Shown here one piece after another: positions 1 through 7,255 of a stretch of DNA of 7,378 nt (position 1 is its first letter; each line of letters opens with the position of its first letter). The translations under genes were made by a program, and so were the position numbers. The notes under the pieces were generated by a model. The model was not told the DNA's origin, searched no databases, and was given only the letters and a program-made list of their open reading frames with translations. Origin of the DNA: Ruminococcaceae bacterium UBA1438 (GTDB taxonomy: Bacteria; Bacillota; Clostridia; Oscillospirales; Acutalibacteraceae); contig DCTO01000011.1 of NCBI GenBank assembly GCA_002329285.1, positions 1,092 through 8,469 of the forward strand. Reading direction: 5' to 3'.

Positions 1-607
1 TTATTGCTTTTGGAATTATGCCGACAAGAAGGGATATTCCGGCACGGCAATCTTCACGAAAAGAGAGCCAATCAGCGTTACATACGGGCTTGGAATTGAG
101 GAACATGACCATGAGGGCAGGGTTATAACCCTTGAGTTTGAGGATTTTTATCTCATCACGGTTTACGTGCCTAATTCGCAAAGAGAGCTCACCCGCCTTG
201 ATTACCGTATGAGCTGGGAGGATACCTTTCTTGCCTATATACAGGCGCTTGATAAGAAAAAACCCGTGATTTACTGCGGCGATCTTAACGTTGCGCATAA
301 GGAAATTGACCTTAAAAACCCGAAAACAAACCACCGCAACGCCGGTTTCACCGATGAGGAAAGGGGCAAAATGAGTGCCGTTCTGAATGCCGGATTTACT
401 GACACCTTTCGCTATTTTTATCCCGAGCAGGCAGATGCTTACAGCTGGTGGAGCTATATGTTTAAATCTCGCGAAAAGAACGTGGGCTGGCGCATAGACT
501 ATTTCATCTGCTCTGAAAGGCTGAACGGTAAGCTGCAGGATGCAAAAATCCACAGCAGCATTTTGGGCTCTGATCACTGCCCCGTCGAGCTGGATATTGA
601 TTTATAA
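1..607 (+). CDS. xth: Exodeoxyribonuclease III (AP endonuclease), 5'-truncated by the window edge
   Basis: Base-excision-repair nuclease: it cleaves 5' of abasic sites and removes 3' blocking groups and nucleotides from duplex DNA in the cytoplasm. The reading frame is open from base 2, giving 201 visible residues of a family that is usually about 250, so roughly the first 50 residues (with the N-terminal WNVNG and QETK metal-site motifs) lie outside the window. Visible signatures of the Mg-dependent exonuclease/endonuclease/phosphatase fold are the [10 protein letters not shown] strand, EGRVITLEF, the catalytic Tyr in VYVPNSQ, GDLNVAH (catalytic Asp and Asn), LKNPKTN, WRIDYF and the terminal GSDHCPVEL (Asp-His pair). 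A GTG at 167 is an internal Val codon, not a start, because conserved sequence continues upstream of it. The stop is 14 nt before alr with no terminator between, so the two are probably co-transcribed. Family assignment is very firm; the type (Xth rather than a paralogue) rests on full-length similarity to Firmicutes ExoA. Confidence 0.96.
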   Translation, partial: YCFWNYADKKGYSGTAIFTKREPISVTYGLGIEEHDHEGRVITLEFEDFYLITVYVPNSQRELTRLDYRMSWEDTFLAYIQALDKKKPVIYCGDLNVAHKEIDLKNPKTNHRNAGFTDEERGKMSAVLNAGFTDTFRYFYPEQADAYSWWSYMFKSREKNVGWRIDYFICSERLNGKLQDAKIHSSILGSDHCPVELDIDL

Positions 608-609
608 TT

Positions 610-613
610 GGAG
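610..613 (+). promoter_or_regulatory. Ribosome binding site of alr
   Basis: GGAG lies 8 nt upstream of the ATG at 622, just after the ExoIII stop codon. It fixes the alr start at 622 and suggests translation of alr from the same messenger as the nuclease gene. Confidence 0.75.
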
Positions 614-621
614 TAATCGAA

Positions 622-1767
622 ATGTATTTTCGCACAGAGGCGGCTATTGATTTAGACGCAGTTGAATATAACGTGAATAACACGAAGGCAAAGCTTGGCG
701 GCGCAAAGCTGCTTGCCGTTATCAAAGCCGATGCTTACGGGCACGGCTCTGTTGAGCTTGGCCGTTTTCTTGAGGGCAAATGCGATTTCTTTGGCGTTGC
801 CTGCATTGAAGAAGCGATTGAGCTAAAAAAAGCGGGGCTTACAACACCGATAATCATTCTTGGCCATGTTGATAAAAGTGCCTTTGATGAGATAATAGAA
901 AATGAAATCCGCGTGCCGATTTTTTCCCTTGCGGATGCAAAGGCGCTTTCCGAAAAAGCAATCGAGCTTGGCAAGAGCGTGCCCTTTCATTTCTGCCTTG
1001 ACACGGGCATGAGCCGCATCGGCTTTCAGTGCACGGAGAAAAACGCGGACATTTGCGCAGAAATTGCCGCGCTTCCGAATATTGAGGCGGAGGGAATTTT
1101 CAGCCACTTTGCAACCGCGGATGAAATCGATTTAACCAAGGCGCTGGCACAACAAAAGCGCTTTGAGGATTTCTGCGATATGCTTTCAGAGCGCGGCGTT
1201 AAAATCCCGATTAAGCATATTAATAATTCCGCGGGCATAATGAATTTTGAAAAGAAATTTGATTTGTGCCGCATGGGGATTATTCTTTACGGGCTTTACC
1301 CATCTGACGAGGTGGATAAAACCCTGATTCCGCTTAAGCCCGTTATGAGCTGGAAAACACATATCGCCCACATCAAAACACTTGAGGCGGGCAGAGAAAT
1401 TTCTTACGGCGGAACGTATAAAACCACAGAGTCAAGGCGGATTGCGACCATCCCCGTGGGTTATGCAGACGGCTATCCGCGCTGCCTCTCAAACAAAGGA
1501 AAGGTTATCATAAACGGCAAATTCGCGCCGATTGTTGGCAGAGTTTGCATGGACCAGTTTATGGTTGATATAACCGATATTGACTGCGATTTGGATTCAG
1601 AGGTTATTCTCATCGGCAAGCAGAATAATGTTGAAATTTCAATGGAGGAATTCGGCGCAGAGGCTCATTCCTTTAATTACGAAATTCCATGCCGCATCTC
1701 CCGCCGCGTGCCCCGCACCTACTACCAAAACAAAAAGCTGATTAAATCAACTAATTATTTATACTAA
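622..1767 (+). CDS. alr: Alanine racemase, PLP-dependent
   Basis: Interconverts L- and D-alanine in the cytoplasm, supplying D-Ala for peptidoglycan. The 381-residue protein has the usual family length. The N-terminal TIM barrel carries the PLP-binding lysine K35 in VIKADAYGHG. HFCLDTGMSRIGF (residues 123-135) is the substrate-side loop with R132. R217 in CRMGIILYG is the arginine that contacts the cofactor ring nitrogen. The C-terminal beta domain carries the second catalytic base Y262 in REISYGGTY, and GRVCMDQFMVDIT lines the partner active site of the dimer. A good Shine-Dalgarno supports the ATG. One oddity is C125, where many well-studied enzymes (for example Geobacillus Alr, K129) have a carbamylated lysine in an HxKxDTGM context. 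All other key residues are present, so I expect an active enzyme. It is the second gene of a short + strand unit and ends at a shared terminator. Confidence 0.97.
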   Translation: MYFRTEAAIDLDAVEYNVNNTKAKLGGAKLLAVIKADAYGHGSVELGRFLEGKCDFFGVACIEEAIELKKAGLTTPIIILGHVDKSAFDEIIENEIRVPIFSLADAKALSEKAIELGKSVPFHFCLDTGMSRIGFQCTEKNADICAEIAALPNIEAEGIFSHFATADEIDLTKALAQQKRFEDFCDMLSERGVKIPIKHINNSAGIMNFEKKFDLCRMGIILYGLYPSDEVDKTLIPLKPVMSWKTHIAHIKTLEAGREISYGGTYKTTESRRIATIPVGYADGYPRCLSNKGKVIINGKFAPIVGRVCMDQFMVDITDIDCDLDSEVILIGKQNNVEISMEEFGAEAHSFNYEIPCRISRRVPRTYYQNKKLIKSTNYLY

Positions 1768-1781
1768 TGCTGAACATTAAT

Positions 1782-1807
1782 AATGCTCTCCCATATGGGA
1801 GAGCATT
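1782..1807. terminator. Bidirectional Rho-independent terminator between convergent alr and tex
   Basis: A perfect 11-bp inverted repeat (AATGCTCTCCC, ATAT loop, GGGAGAGCATT) starts 14 nt after the alr stop and ends 3 nt before the tex stop codon at 1811. On the + strand it is followed by a T-rich run (TTTTCTTATTCTTT). On the - strand it is followed by ATTATTAATG, a weaker U-rich tail. The position between two convergent genes suggests it serves both. Confidence 0.85.
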
Positions 1808-1810
1808 TTC

Positions 1811-3955
1811 TTATTCTTTAGGTTTTTTCATTGTGAGGCTGATGCGTTTTTTTGGAACATCAACCGAGAGCACCCAGACGGTTATGATATCGCCGACCTT
1901 GAGCACCTCTGACGGATGCTTGATGAAGCGGTTTGTTATTTGAGAAATATGCACGAGGCCGTCCTGATGAACGCCGATATCAACAAACGCGCCGAAATCA
2001 ATAACGTTGCGCACCGTGCCTTTGAGCTCCATTCCTGCCTTTAAATCCTCCATGCCCATAATATCAGAGCGCAGAAGTGGCTGGGGCAGCTCATCACGCG
2101 GATCTCTGCCGGGCTTATTAAGCTCTGAAACAATATCCGCAAGGGTTGGCTCGCCAACCTCAAGCTGCTTTGCAAGGGCGGGAATACCCGCCTTTTTAAC
2201 GCCCTCATTAAGAGCAGAAATATTGCCGCTTGCAACGTCTGCATCGCTGACGCCGCAAAGCTTTAAAAGCCCCTGCGCAGCCGCATAGGATTCAGGATGA
2301 ACGGCAGTGTTATCAAGCACGTTTTTGCCGCCCGAAATTCGCAGGAAGCCTGCGCATTGCTCAAACGCCTTTGGGCCGAGCTTTGGCACCTTTTTAAGCT
2401 CCGAGCGTGATTTAAATGAGCCGTTTTCCTCCCTGTAAGCCGTTATGTTTTTTGCAACGGCGGAGGAAATGCCGGAAACGCGGAGCAGAAGCGACGGAGA
2501 CGCCGTGTTAAGATCAACACCTACGGAGTTAACGCAATCCTCAACGACGCCGTCAAGCGCGGCTGAAAGCTCCTTCGGCGGCATATCATGCTGATACTGG
2601 CCGACTCCGATTGCCTTGGGATCAATCTTAACAAGCTCTGCAAGCGGATCCTGGAGCCTTCTTGCAATTGAAACTGCGGAGCGCAGCGAAACATCAAACT
2701 GCGGGAATTCCTCTGCCGCAAGCTTTGAAGCGGAATAAACGGAAGCGCCTGCCTCGCTTACCACCATATAGGTTATGCCGCAATCAAGCTCTCTGATTAC
2801 CTCTGCGGCAAACTCCTCTGTTTCATGGGAGGCGGTTCCATTGCCGATTGCGAACATCTTAACATCATATTTTTTAACAAAGCCCTTGATGATGCGCTTT
2901 GCCTCATCAATTCTTTTATGAGGCGGAGCGCAATAAATCACGCCGGTATCCAGCACCTTGCCGTTTTCATCAACAACGGCAACCTTGCAGCCCGTGCGGT
3001 AGCCCGGATCAAGCCCAATGGTTACCCTGCCCTTAACGGGCGGCTGCATAAGGAGCTGGGCAGTGTTTTTTGCAAAAACCTTAATGGAGTCCGCGGAAGC
3101 CCTGTCCGTAAGCTCATTTCTGATTTCGCGCTCAATGCTTGGGAAAACAAGGCGTGAATAAGCATCCTCCGTTGCCTCGCGAACAAGGGCGGCGCTCTTT
3201 GAATTATTCTTGATGTGAAGGCCGGTGAGCACGCTGACGCCATGGGCTTTCTCAACATCAAGAACAACCTTTAAGCAGCCTTCCTTTTCTCCCCTGTTAA
3301 TTGCAAGAATTCTGTGATTTGCAATTCTTGAAACGGGCTCGGAATATTCCTTATAGGTTTCATAAACGCCAAGCTCCTCCTGCGCAGCAGCGGAGGTGAT
3401 ATTGCCGTGCGCCTTGCAAACGTAGCGAAGCTGCTTTCTGCCGTCAGGATCATCGGAAATCATTTCGGCGATTATATCCTTGGCGCCGTCAATGGCCGCC
3501 TGAACGTTTTCAACCTCATCGGTAACAAACTGCTCTGCCTCTGCAAACGGGTCAAAATCCTGCGCCTGCTCATAAATTTTCATGGCGAGCGGCTCAAGCC
3601 CCTTTGCTTTTGCAACGGAAGCGCGGGTTTTGCGCTTCGGCCTAAACGGGCGGTATAAATCCTCCGCTTCCGTCAGCGTTTTTGCCGCATCAATTGCCGC
3701 GGCAAGCTCCTCTGTGAGAAGCCCCTGCTCCTCAATTGAGGCCTTGAATTTTTCTTTTTGCTCCTCAAGAGAGCGGAGATAAGAGAGCCTGTCCGCCAGA
3801 TCGCGCAGAAGCTGATCATCAAGCGAGCCCGTGGCTTCCTTTCTGTATCTTGCGATGAACGGAATTGTGTTTGCATCATCAATCAGGGCAACTGTGTTTT
3901 CCACCTGCCAGAGCTTGATGCCAAATTCCCTTGCCAGTGTTTCATTAATATTCAT
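1811..3955 (-). CDS. tex: Tex family (YhgF/Spt6-like) RNA-binding transcription accessory protein
   Basis: Cytoplasmic nucleic-acid-binding protein of the Tex/Spt6 family, linked in other bacteria to transcription and gene-expression control; its exact biochemical role is not settled. The 714 residues are close to the family norm. Domains in order: an N-terminal helical region with TIPFIARYRKEATGSLDD (about 30-47) and LYRPFRPKRKTRASVAKAKG (100-119); a YqgF/RNase H-like domain (about 310-435) starting at IGLDPGYRTGCK with D316, then GNGTASHETEEF and SEAGASVYSAS; SIARRLQDPLAELVKIDPK and IGVGQYQHDM, highly typical of Tex; helix-hairpin-helix units (about 475-545, including VSGISSAVAKNI and VPKLGPKAFEQCAGFLRI); and a C-terminal S1 RNA-binding domain (about 640-709, VRNVIDFGAFVDIGVHQDGLVHIS). 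The ATG at 3953-3955 is 7 nt after the upstream stop, with GGAG inside the end of the upstream gene, so translation is probably coupled. It is the last gene of the operon and its stop abuts the shared terminator. Identity is firm, function at family level only. Confidence 0.97.
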   Translation of the reverse strand: MNINETLAREFGIKLWQVENTVALIDDANTIPFIARYRKEATGSLDDQLLRDLADRLSYLRSLEEQKEKFKASIEEQGLLTEELAAAIDAAKTLTEAEDLYRPFRPKRKTRASVAKAKGLEPLAMKIYEQAQDFDPFAEAEQFVTDEVENVQAAIDGAKDIIAEMISDDPDGRKQLRYVCKAHGNITSAAAQEELGVYETYKEYSEPVSRIANHRILAINRGEKEGCLKVVLDVEKAHGVSVLTGLHIKNNSKSAALVREATEDAYSRLVFPSIEREIRNELTDRASADSIKVFAKNTAQLLMQPPVKGRVTIGLDPGYRTGCKVAVVDENGKVLDTGVIYCAPPHKRIDEAKRIIKGFVKKYDVKMFAIGNGTASHETEEFAAEVIRELDCGITYMVVSEAGASVYSASKLAAEEFPQFDVSLRSAVSIARRLQDPLAELVKIDPKAIGVGQYQHDMPPKELSAALDGVVEDCVNSVGVDLNTASPSLLLRVSGISSAVAKNITAYREENGSFKSRSELKKVPKLGPKAFEQCAGFLRISGGKNVLDNTAVHPESYAAAQGLLKLCGVSDADVASGNISALNEGVKKAGIPALAKQLEVGEPTLADIVSELNKPGRDPRDELPQPLLRSDIMGMEDLKAGMELKGTVRNVIDFGAFVDIGVHQDGLVHISQITNRFIKHPSEVLKVGDIITVWVLSVDVPKKRISLTMKKPKE

Positions 3956-3962
3956 CAGGGGG

Positions 3963-6431
3963 TTAAACTCCGTTTCTTCTTATTCCGGAAATCAGAAGCA
4001 TAAACGCGCTCCAAATTGCCTGGAAGATAATTATGTTCATTGCGCCGAGATGGGAAATGCCGTTAATAAAGGCAAGCAGCGCCGCAATTGCAAAACCAAT
4101 TGCACAGCCGAAGGCGGCAAGCACGGAAATAATTTTTTGGGTGTTAACAAGCTTATCTGCGCCGAGAACGGTTGAGATAAAGCCGATTGCGCTTGAATTA
4201 TGAACGGCATATGCAGGGCTTTTTTCAACAGCCATACCGCTGTATTTTTCAAAGATTCTTGCATTTGACGCTGCCATAACGCGCACAAAGCCCTCAGGCA
4301 GACCGAAGATATCAACAAGGCTTTCCTCATTAATAAAGGGATCGCAGCTTTTGAGGATAACCGTTATGCCGCTTTTTTCAAGCCTTTTGAGCGTTTTTTT
4401 CAGCTGAGCGTCAGCAGAATAGCTGACGATGAACATTGCAGAAATTTTGCCCGCAATTGCAAGATAAAGCGCGCGGCGCTTGCCATTTCTTGTGTATTTC
4501 TCCTCATATTCGATTTTCGGCACTGCAACGCCGTGGCGAACCAGCAAATCTCGGCTGCCTACCAAAACCTTTTTCTGATAAATCCAAGCGGAGGTGCCCA
4601 TTTTATCCTCATAAATAACGCTGTCCACCTCGGGAAGGATTGAATTTTTGCCCACGATAACGTCATCAAAAACATATGCAAGCGGGCTTTTGGTTTTGAT
4701 TATAACTGCCGCCGTCTGCAAAATCGCATCATCAATTTTTGTGCCGTTAAAGGTTTTGATTCCGTGAAGATCGCAGGAACGGGGGCCGAACAAATCAGAG
4801 GCCTCCATAACAAGCGCATTAGAATTATGAACATATTCGGCGCCCTCATAACCGCAAACCATTGCCCCCTTTTCAAGCAGGGCATTTGAAATTGCGATAA
4901 GCGTGTTATTTGTTGAAAGAAGGGAAACCACGGGGCAGGAAAGCAAAACGCCCGCTGCTGATGCATTGAATGCAAAATTCCAGCTTTTATTTATCAGACC
5001 GACGGCAATAAACAAAACCGCATTAAGACCAAGCATTAAAGGGCTCAGCACCTTTGCGATTTTATCCGCAGGCTCCTGCGCAAATGAGATTTCCAAAAAG
5101 CTTGTGGGAAAATCGGTGTGCACACTGTATTTCAGATAAGGCTCTCCCTCAAGCAGATTTTTTGAAATGATTGCGGCATCAATATCATTAACTATATCCT
5201 CAACCACGGATTTATCCGCACCATCGGTGAGAAATTCAAAGTTTTTGATTATTCTGACAAGAACGCTTCTTTTGCCAAGTTGCGCCAGAAACAGCCCCAG
5301 CGTTGCCGCCGAGGGATAAAGCGCCGCACCCTCAAGCAGCAGATCCGGCAGGGCAATGATCGCAATTGTGTGTGCCAATATGAAAAGCGACGCCACTGCA
5401 ACCGGAAAATCCGCATTAATGCCTTTTTTGAAATTAAGGCCATTTGTAATAATGTTAATATTTGTGATGATTATCGCAATATAAAGCACTGCCGCCGTGA
5501 TTAGCGAAACGCTGCCGACGCTTAAAAATGACGGAAAATACTTCGTGTCCTTAAACAGGGTGATCAGAAGCAGGAATATTCCGATAAACGCCGTTACCGA
5601 GGCCCTGATCTGCACAGAGGCTTTGCGCCTGAAAAGGTTTTCAAGCGTTTGGGTGCGCTCTGCCTTATCGGTGTAATCACCCTCATTAATTTTATTCAGC
5701 TCGCTTTTCTCATCGGGCTCAAGCTCCTCATCGGCAAAGAGGCGGAATTTTTTAACCTTTTCCGCTCTGCGCTCCTCAAGCAGCTTTTCAGCAAGCTCCT
5801 CATCAATTACGGGGATATCCTCAAACTCATCATCAAAGCCAATCATTTTGATCTGATCAACACTGCCGTATTCATCCGGGAGCGCCTTTTCCTCCTTGGG
5901 AGGCTCATAGCGGTTTTCGCCGGTGAGCATAACGCGGGTTTTATCAAGCTCATCAACCGCAAGAATGGTTGGTATTTCCTCCAAATCAGAGGTTTTATCA
6001 AACCTTGACTTGCTTCTGATGGTTGCCGCCTTTTCAATTATCTGCGGCGGGGTTGATTTATATTCAACGTCATTTGAATTATGCTTAAAAAAGCTTTTCT
6101 GCTTTTTCAGATCTGACGGCACAACTGCGGTTTTATCAGAAACCTTAACGTTTATAGTTTTATCTGACACGCTTGGGGCCACCATAGTTTTTTCGCTGAC
6201 GGGGCTTTTCTCGGCTTCTTCGCTTTCCTTTGGAACAGCCTCAGCCTTTGGAGTGAAGGTTTTAACCTCCTCCTGCTCCATTTTCGGAGTGAAGGTTTTA
6301 ACCTCGTCCTCAAGAGGCTCCTCAACGCTTTTGATTTCCTCCTTGGCAACCTCTGACTGCCTGCCAATGCTTTCAAGCACCGCCTCTGCCTCTTTTAATA
6401 TTTCCTCAACGGATAAATTTCTCTCACTCAT
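3963..6431 (-). CDS. Degenerate P1B-type ATPase-like membrane protein with long acidic N-terminal tail (probable pseudo-ATPase)
   Basis: An 822-residue integral membrane protein; function unknown. Residues 1 to about 275 form a charged, probably disordered cytoplasmic tail with two EVKTFTPK copies (43-50, 55-62) and repeated D/E-K-T motifs (79-82, 89-92, 98-101, 144-147, 162-165). Eight hydrophobic segments follow, at about 277-293, 303-324, 342-363, 369-385, 460-479, 485-507, 765-789 and 795-815: the heavy-metal P-type ATPase layout with a small loop after helix 4 and a large one after helix 6. Helix 6 contains C499-P500. Counting 44 residues on from that Cys, as in P1B pumps, lands on E543 in MEASDL, where the phosphorylated Asp of DKTGT should be. 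TKSPLA replaces the N-domain SEHPLA, VLVGSRDLL (622-630) is kept, KSCDP replaces TGDN, and TGE and GDGxND are absent. ATP-driven transport is therefore unlikely; a sensor, scaffold or regulator is my inference. ATG 6431 is preferred over GTG 6440 because AAAGAG lies 8 nt before the ATG. Confidence 0.85.
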   Translation of the reverse strand: MSERNLSVEEILKEAEAVLESIGRQSEVAKEEIKSVEEPLEDEVKTFTPKMEQEEVKTFTPKAEAVPKESEEAEKSPVSEKTMVAPSVSDKTINVKVSDKTAVVPSDLKKQKSFFKHNSNDVEYKSTPPQIIEKAATIRSKSRFDKTSDLEEIPTILAVDELDKTRVMLTGENRYEPPKEEKALPDEYGSVDQIKMIGFDDEFEDIPVIDEELAEKLLEERRAEKVKKFRLFADEELEPDEKSELNKINEGDYTDKAERTQTLENLFRRKASVQIRASVTAFIGIFLLLITLFKDTKYFPSFLSVGSVSLITAAVLYIAIIITNINIITNGLNFKKGINADFPVAVASLFILAHTIAIIALPDLLLEGAALYPSAATLGLFLAQLGKRSVLVRIIKNFEFLTDGADKSVVEDIVNDIDAAIISKNLLEGEPYLKYSVHTDFPTSFLEISFAQEPADKIAKVLSPLMLGLNAVLFIAVGLINKSWNFAFNASAAGVLLSCPVVSLLSTNNTLIAISNALLEKGAMVCGYEGAEYVHNSNALVMEASDLFGPRSCDLHGIKTFNGTKIDDAILQTAAVIIKTKSPLAYVFDDVIVGKNSILPEVDSVIYEDKMGTSAWIYQKKVLVGSRDLLVRHGVAVPKIEYEEKYTRNGKRRALYLAIAGKISAMFIVSYSADAQLKKTLKRLEKSGITVILKSCDPFINEESLVDIFGLPEGFVRVMAASNARIFEKYSGMAVEKSPAYAVHNSSAIGFISTVLGADKLVNTQKIISVLAAFGCAIGFAIAALLAFINGISHLGAMNIIIFQAIWSAFMLLISGIRRNGV
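3968..3971 (-). promoter_or_regulatory. Ribosome binding site of tex, inside the preceding gene
   Basis: GGAG on the - strand lies 12 nt upstream of the tex ATG and overlaps the last codons of the P-type ATPase-like gene. This is the usual arrangement for translational coupling. The spacing is a little long. Confidence 0.5.
6250..6305 (-). repeat. Direct repeat of 20 bp inside the acidic-tail coding region
   Basis: GGAGTGAAGGTTTTAACCTC (written on the + strand) occurs exactly twice, at 6250-6269 and 6286-6305, with a 36-bp period. It is in frame and encodes two copies of EVKTFTPK separated by four residues. The exact identity suggests a recent in-frame duplication or conversion in a low-complexity region. 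Confidence 0.9.
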
Positions 6432-6439
6432 AATTCTCA

Positions 6440-6445
6440 CTCTTT
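6440..6445 (-). promoter_or_regulatory. Ribosome binding site deciding the start of the P-type ATPase-like gene
   Basis: AAAGAG on the - strand is 8 nt from the ATG at 6431. The alternative in-frame GTG at 6440 overlaps this site and would have no properly spaced ribosome binding site of its own, so the shorter form (822 rather than 825 residues) is preferred. Confidence 0.5.
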
Positions 6446-6453
6446 ATCAATAA

Positions 6454-7227
6454 TCAAAGGCCAAGCCTTTGCTTTGCTATCTCATACATAATTATGCCTG
6501 CCGCAACGGAGGCATTAAGGCTGTTTATCTGCCCTCTCATCGGGAGGCTGACGGTTATATCACAATGCTCCTTAACAAGCCTGCCGACCCCGCTGCCCTC
6601 GTTGCCGACAACAAGAGCCACGCCGCCCGAAAAATCTGTTTTGCACCAGGGCTGGCCATCCATATCAGCGGCATAAACCCAGATGTTTTGTTTTTTCAGC
6701 TCCTCAATCGTGCTTGTAAGATTGCCGACACGCGCAACCTTAACATATTCAAGCGCTCCGCAGGCAGCCTTTGCAACTGCGAAATTCAGCCCCACGTTGC
6801 GCCTTTTCGGAATAATAACACCGTGCGCGCCGCACGCCTCTGCCGTTCTGATAATCGCGCCGAGGTTATGCCCATCCTCCAGCTCATCGCAGATGATGAT
6901 GAATGGAGCCTCGCCTTTTTCAGCCGCAAGAGCAAGAATATCCTCCAAGCTGCTGTATTCACGAAACGGCACATTTGCCGCGACGCCCTGATGGTTTGCG
7001 CCGCCGCACATAAAATCCAGCTTTTTGCGGTCCACATTTTTTATAACAATCCCCTGCTCCTTTGCAAGAGAGATGATTTTAACTATTGAGCCCTCATGCT
7101 CGCCCTTAGCAACCAGCACGTTTTCAATCTGCGTGCCGCTTTTTAGCAGCTCCAGCACGGCATTTCTGCCGATAACCAGATTTTCATTCTGCCTGAAATC
7201 CTTTGAATTCTCTTTCAACTCTTTCAC
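6454..7227 (-). CDS. rlmB: 23S rRNA (guanosine-2'-O)-methyltransferase, RlmB/TrmH (SPOUT) family
   Basis: SAM-dependent ribose methyltransferase, assigned by homology to Gm2251 (E. coli numbering) in the peptidyl-transferase P loop of 23S rRNA. Counted from the GTG at 7227 the protein has 257 residues, matching RlmB/YacO length. An N-terminal L30e-like substrate-binding domain begins at NLVIGRNAVLELLKSG, with MCGGANHQGVAA near its end. The SPOUT methyltransferase domain follows: motif 1 DELEDGHNLGAIIRTAEACG (about 114-133, conserved Asn and Arg), motif 2 LVVGNEGSGV and motif 3 LPMRGQINSLNASVAAG, which form the trefoil-knot SAM site. The frame stays open to a TTG at 7284, but that codon is the -35 box of the promoter, so real starts must lie downstream: GTG 7233, GTG 7227 or TTG 7218. 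None has a strong Shine-Dalgarno. It is the first gene of the operon. A related TrmH-family paralogue with another rRNA target is the main alternative. Confidence 0.94.
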   Translation of the reverse strand: MKELKENSKDFRQNENLVIGRNAVLELLKSGTQIENVLVAKGEHEGSIVKIISLAKEQGIVIKNVDRKKLDFMCGGANHQGVAANVPFREYSSLEDILALAAEKGEAPFIIICDELEDGHNLGAIIRTAEACGAHGVIIPKRRNVGLNFAVAKAACGALEYVKVARVGNLTSTIEELKKQNIWVYAADMDGQPWCKTDFSGGVALVVGNEGSGVGRLVKEHCDITVSLPMRGQINSLNASVAAGIIMYEIAKQRLGL

Positions 7228-7255
7228 ATCCACAATATTTATTATAATCTTATAT

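Noticed and set aside
167..607. ExoIII starting at the GTG at 167 as a short complete protein
   Set aside because: Conserved ExoIII sequence ([19 protein letters not shown]) continues in frame to the window edge, so the gene is truncated by the window, not short.
2825..3157. Open frame of 110 codons on the + strand inside tex
   Set aside because: It overlaps the strongly conserved YqgF region of Tex on the other strand and has no recognisable features.
3963..6431. Active copper or zinc exporter
   Set aside because: The topology fits, but the phosphorylation motif, TGE loop, N-domain His and GDGxND hinge are all missing, and there is no N-terminal CxxC metal-binding domain.
5923..6453. Open frame of 176 codons on the + strand opposite the acidic tail, rich in Ser and Leu
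   Set aside because: It is a mirror of the Glu/Lys/Thr-rich tail codons on the - strand, has no ribosome binding site or recognisable motif, and begins inside an established gene.
6469..7089. Open frame of 206 codons on the + strand opposite rlmB
   Set aside because: The - strand encodes a full RlmB with all three SPOUT motifs, and the + frame shows no family signature. Shadow frame.
7241..7246. Second TATAAT as an alternative -10 box for rlmB
   Set aside because: At a 17-nt spacing the matching -35 would be TATAGT, a poor hexamer. The upstream pair with TTGAAT and perfect spacing is much better.
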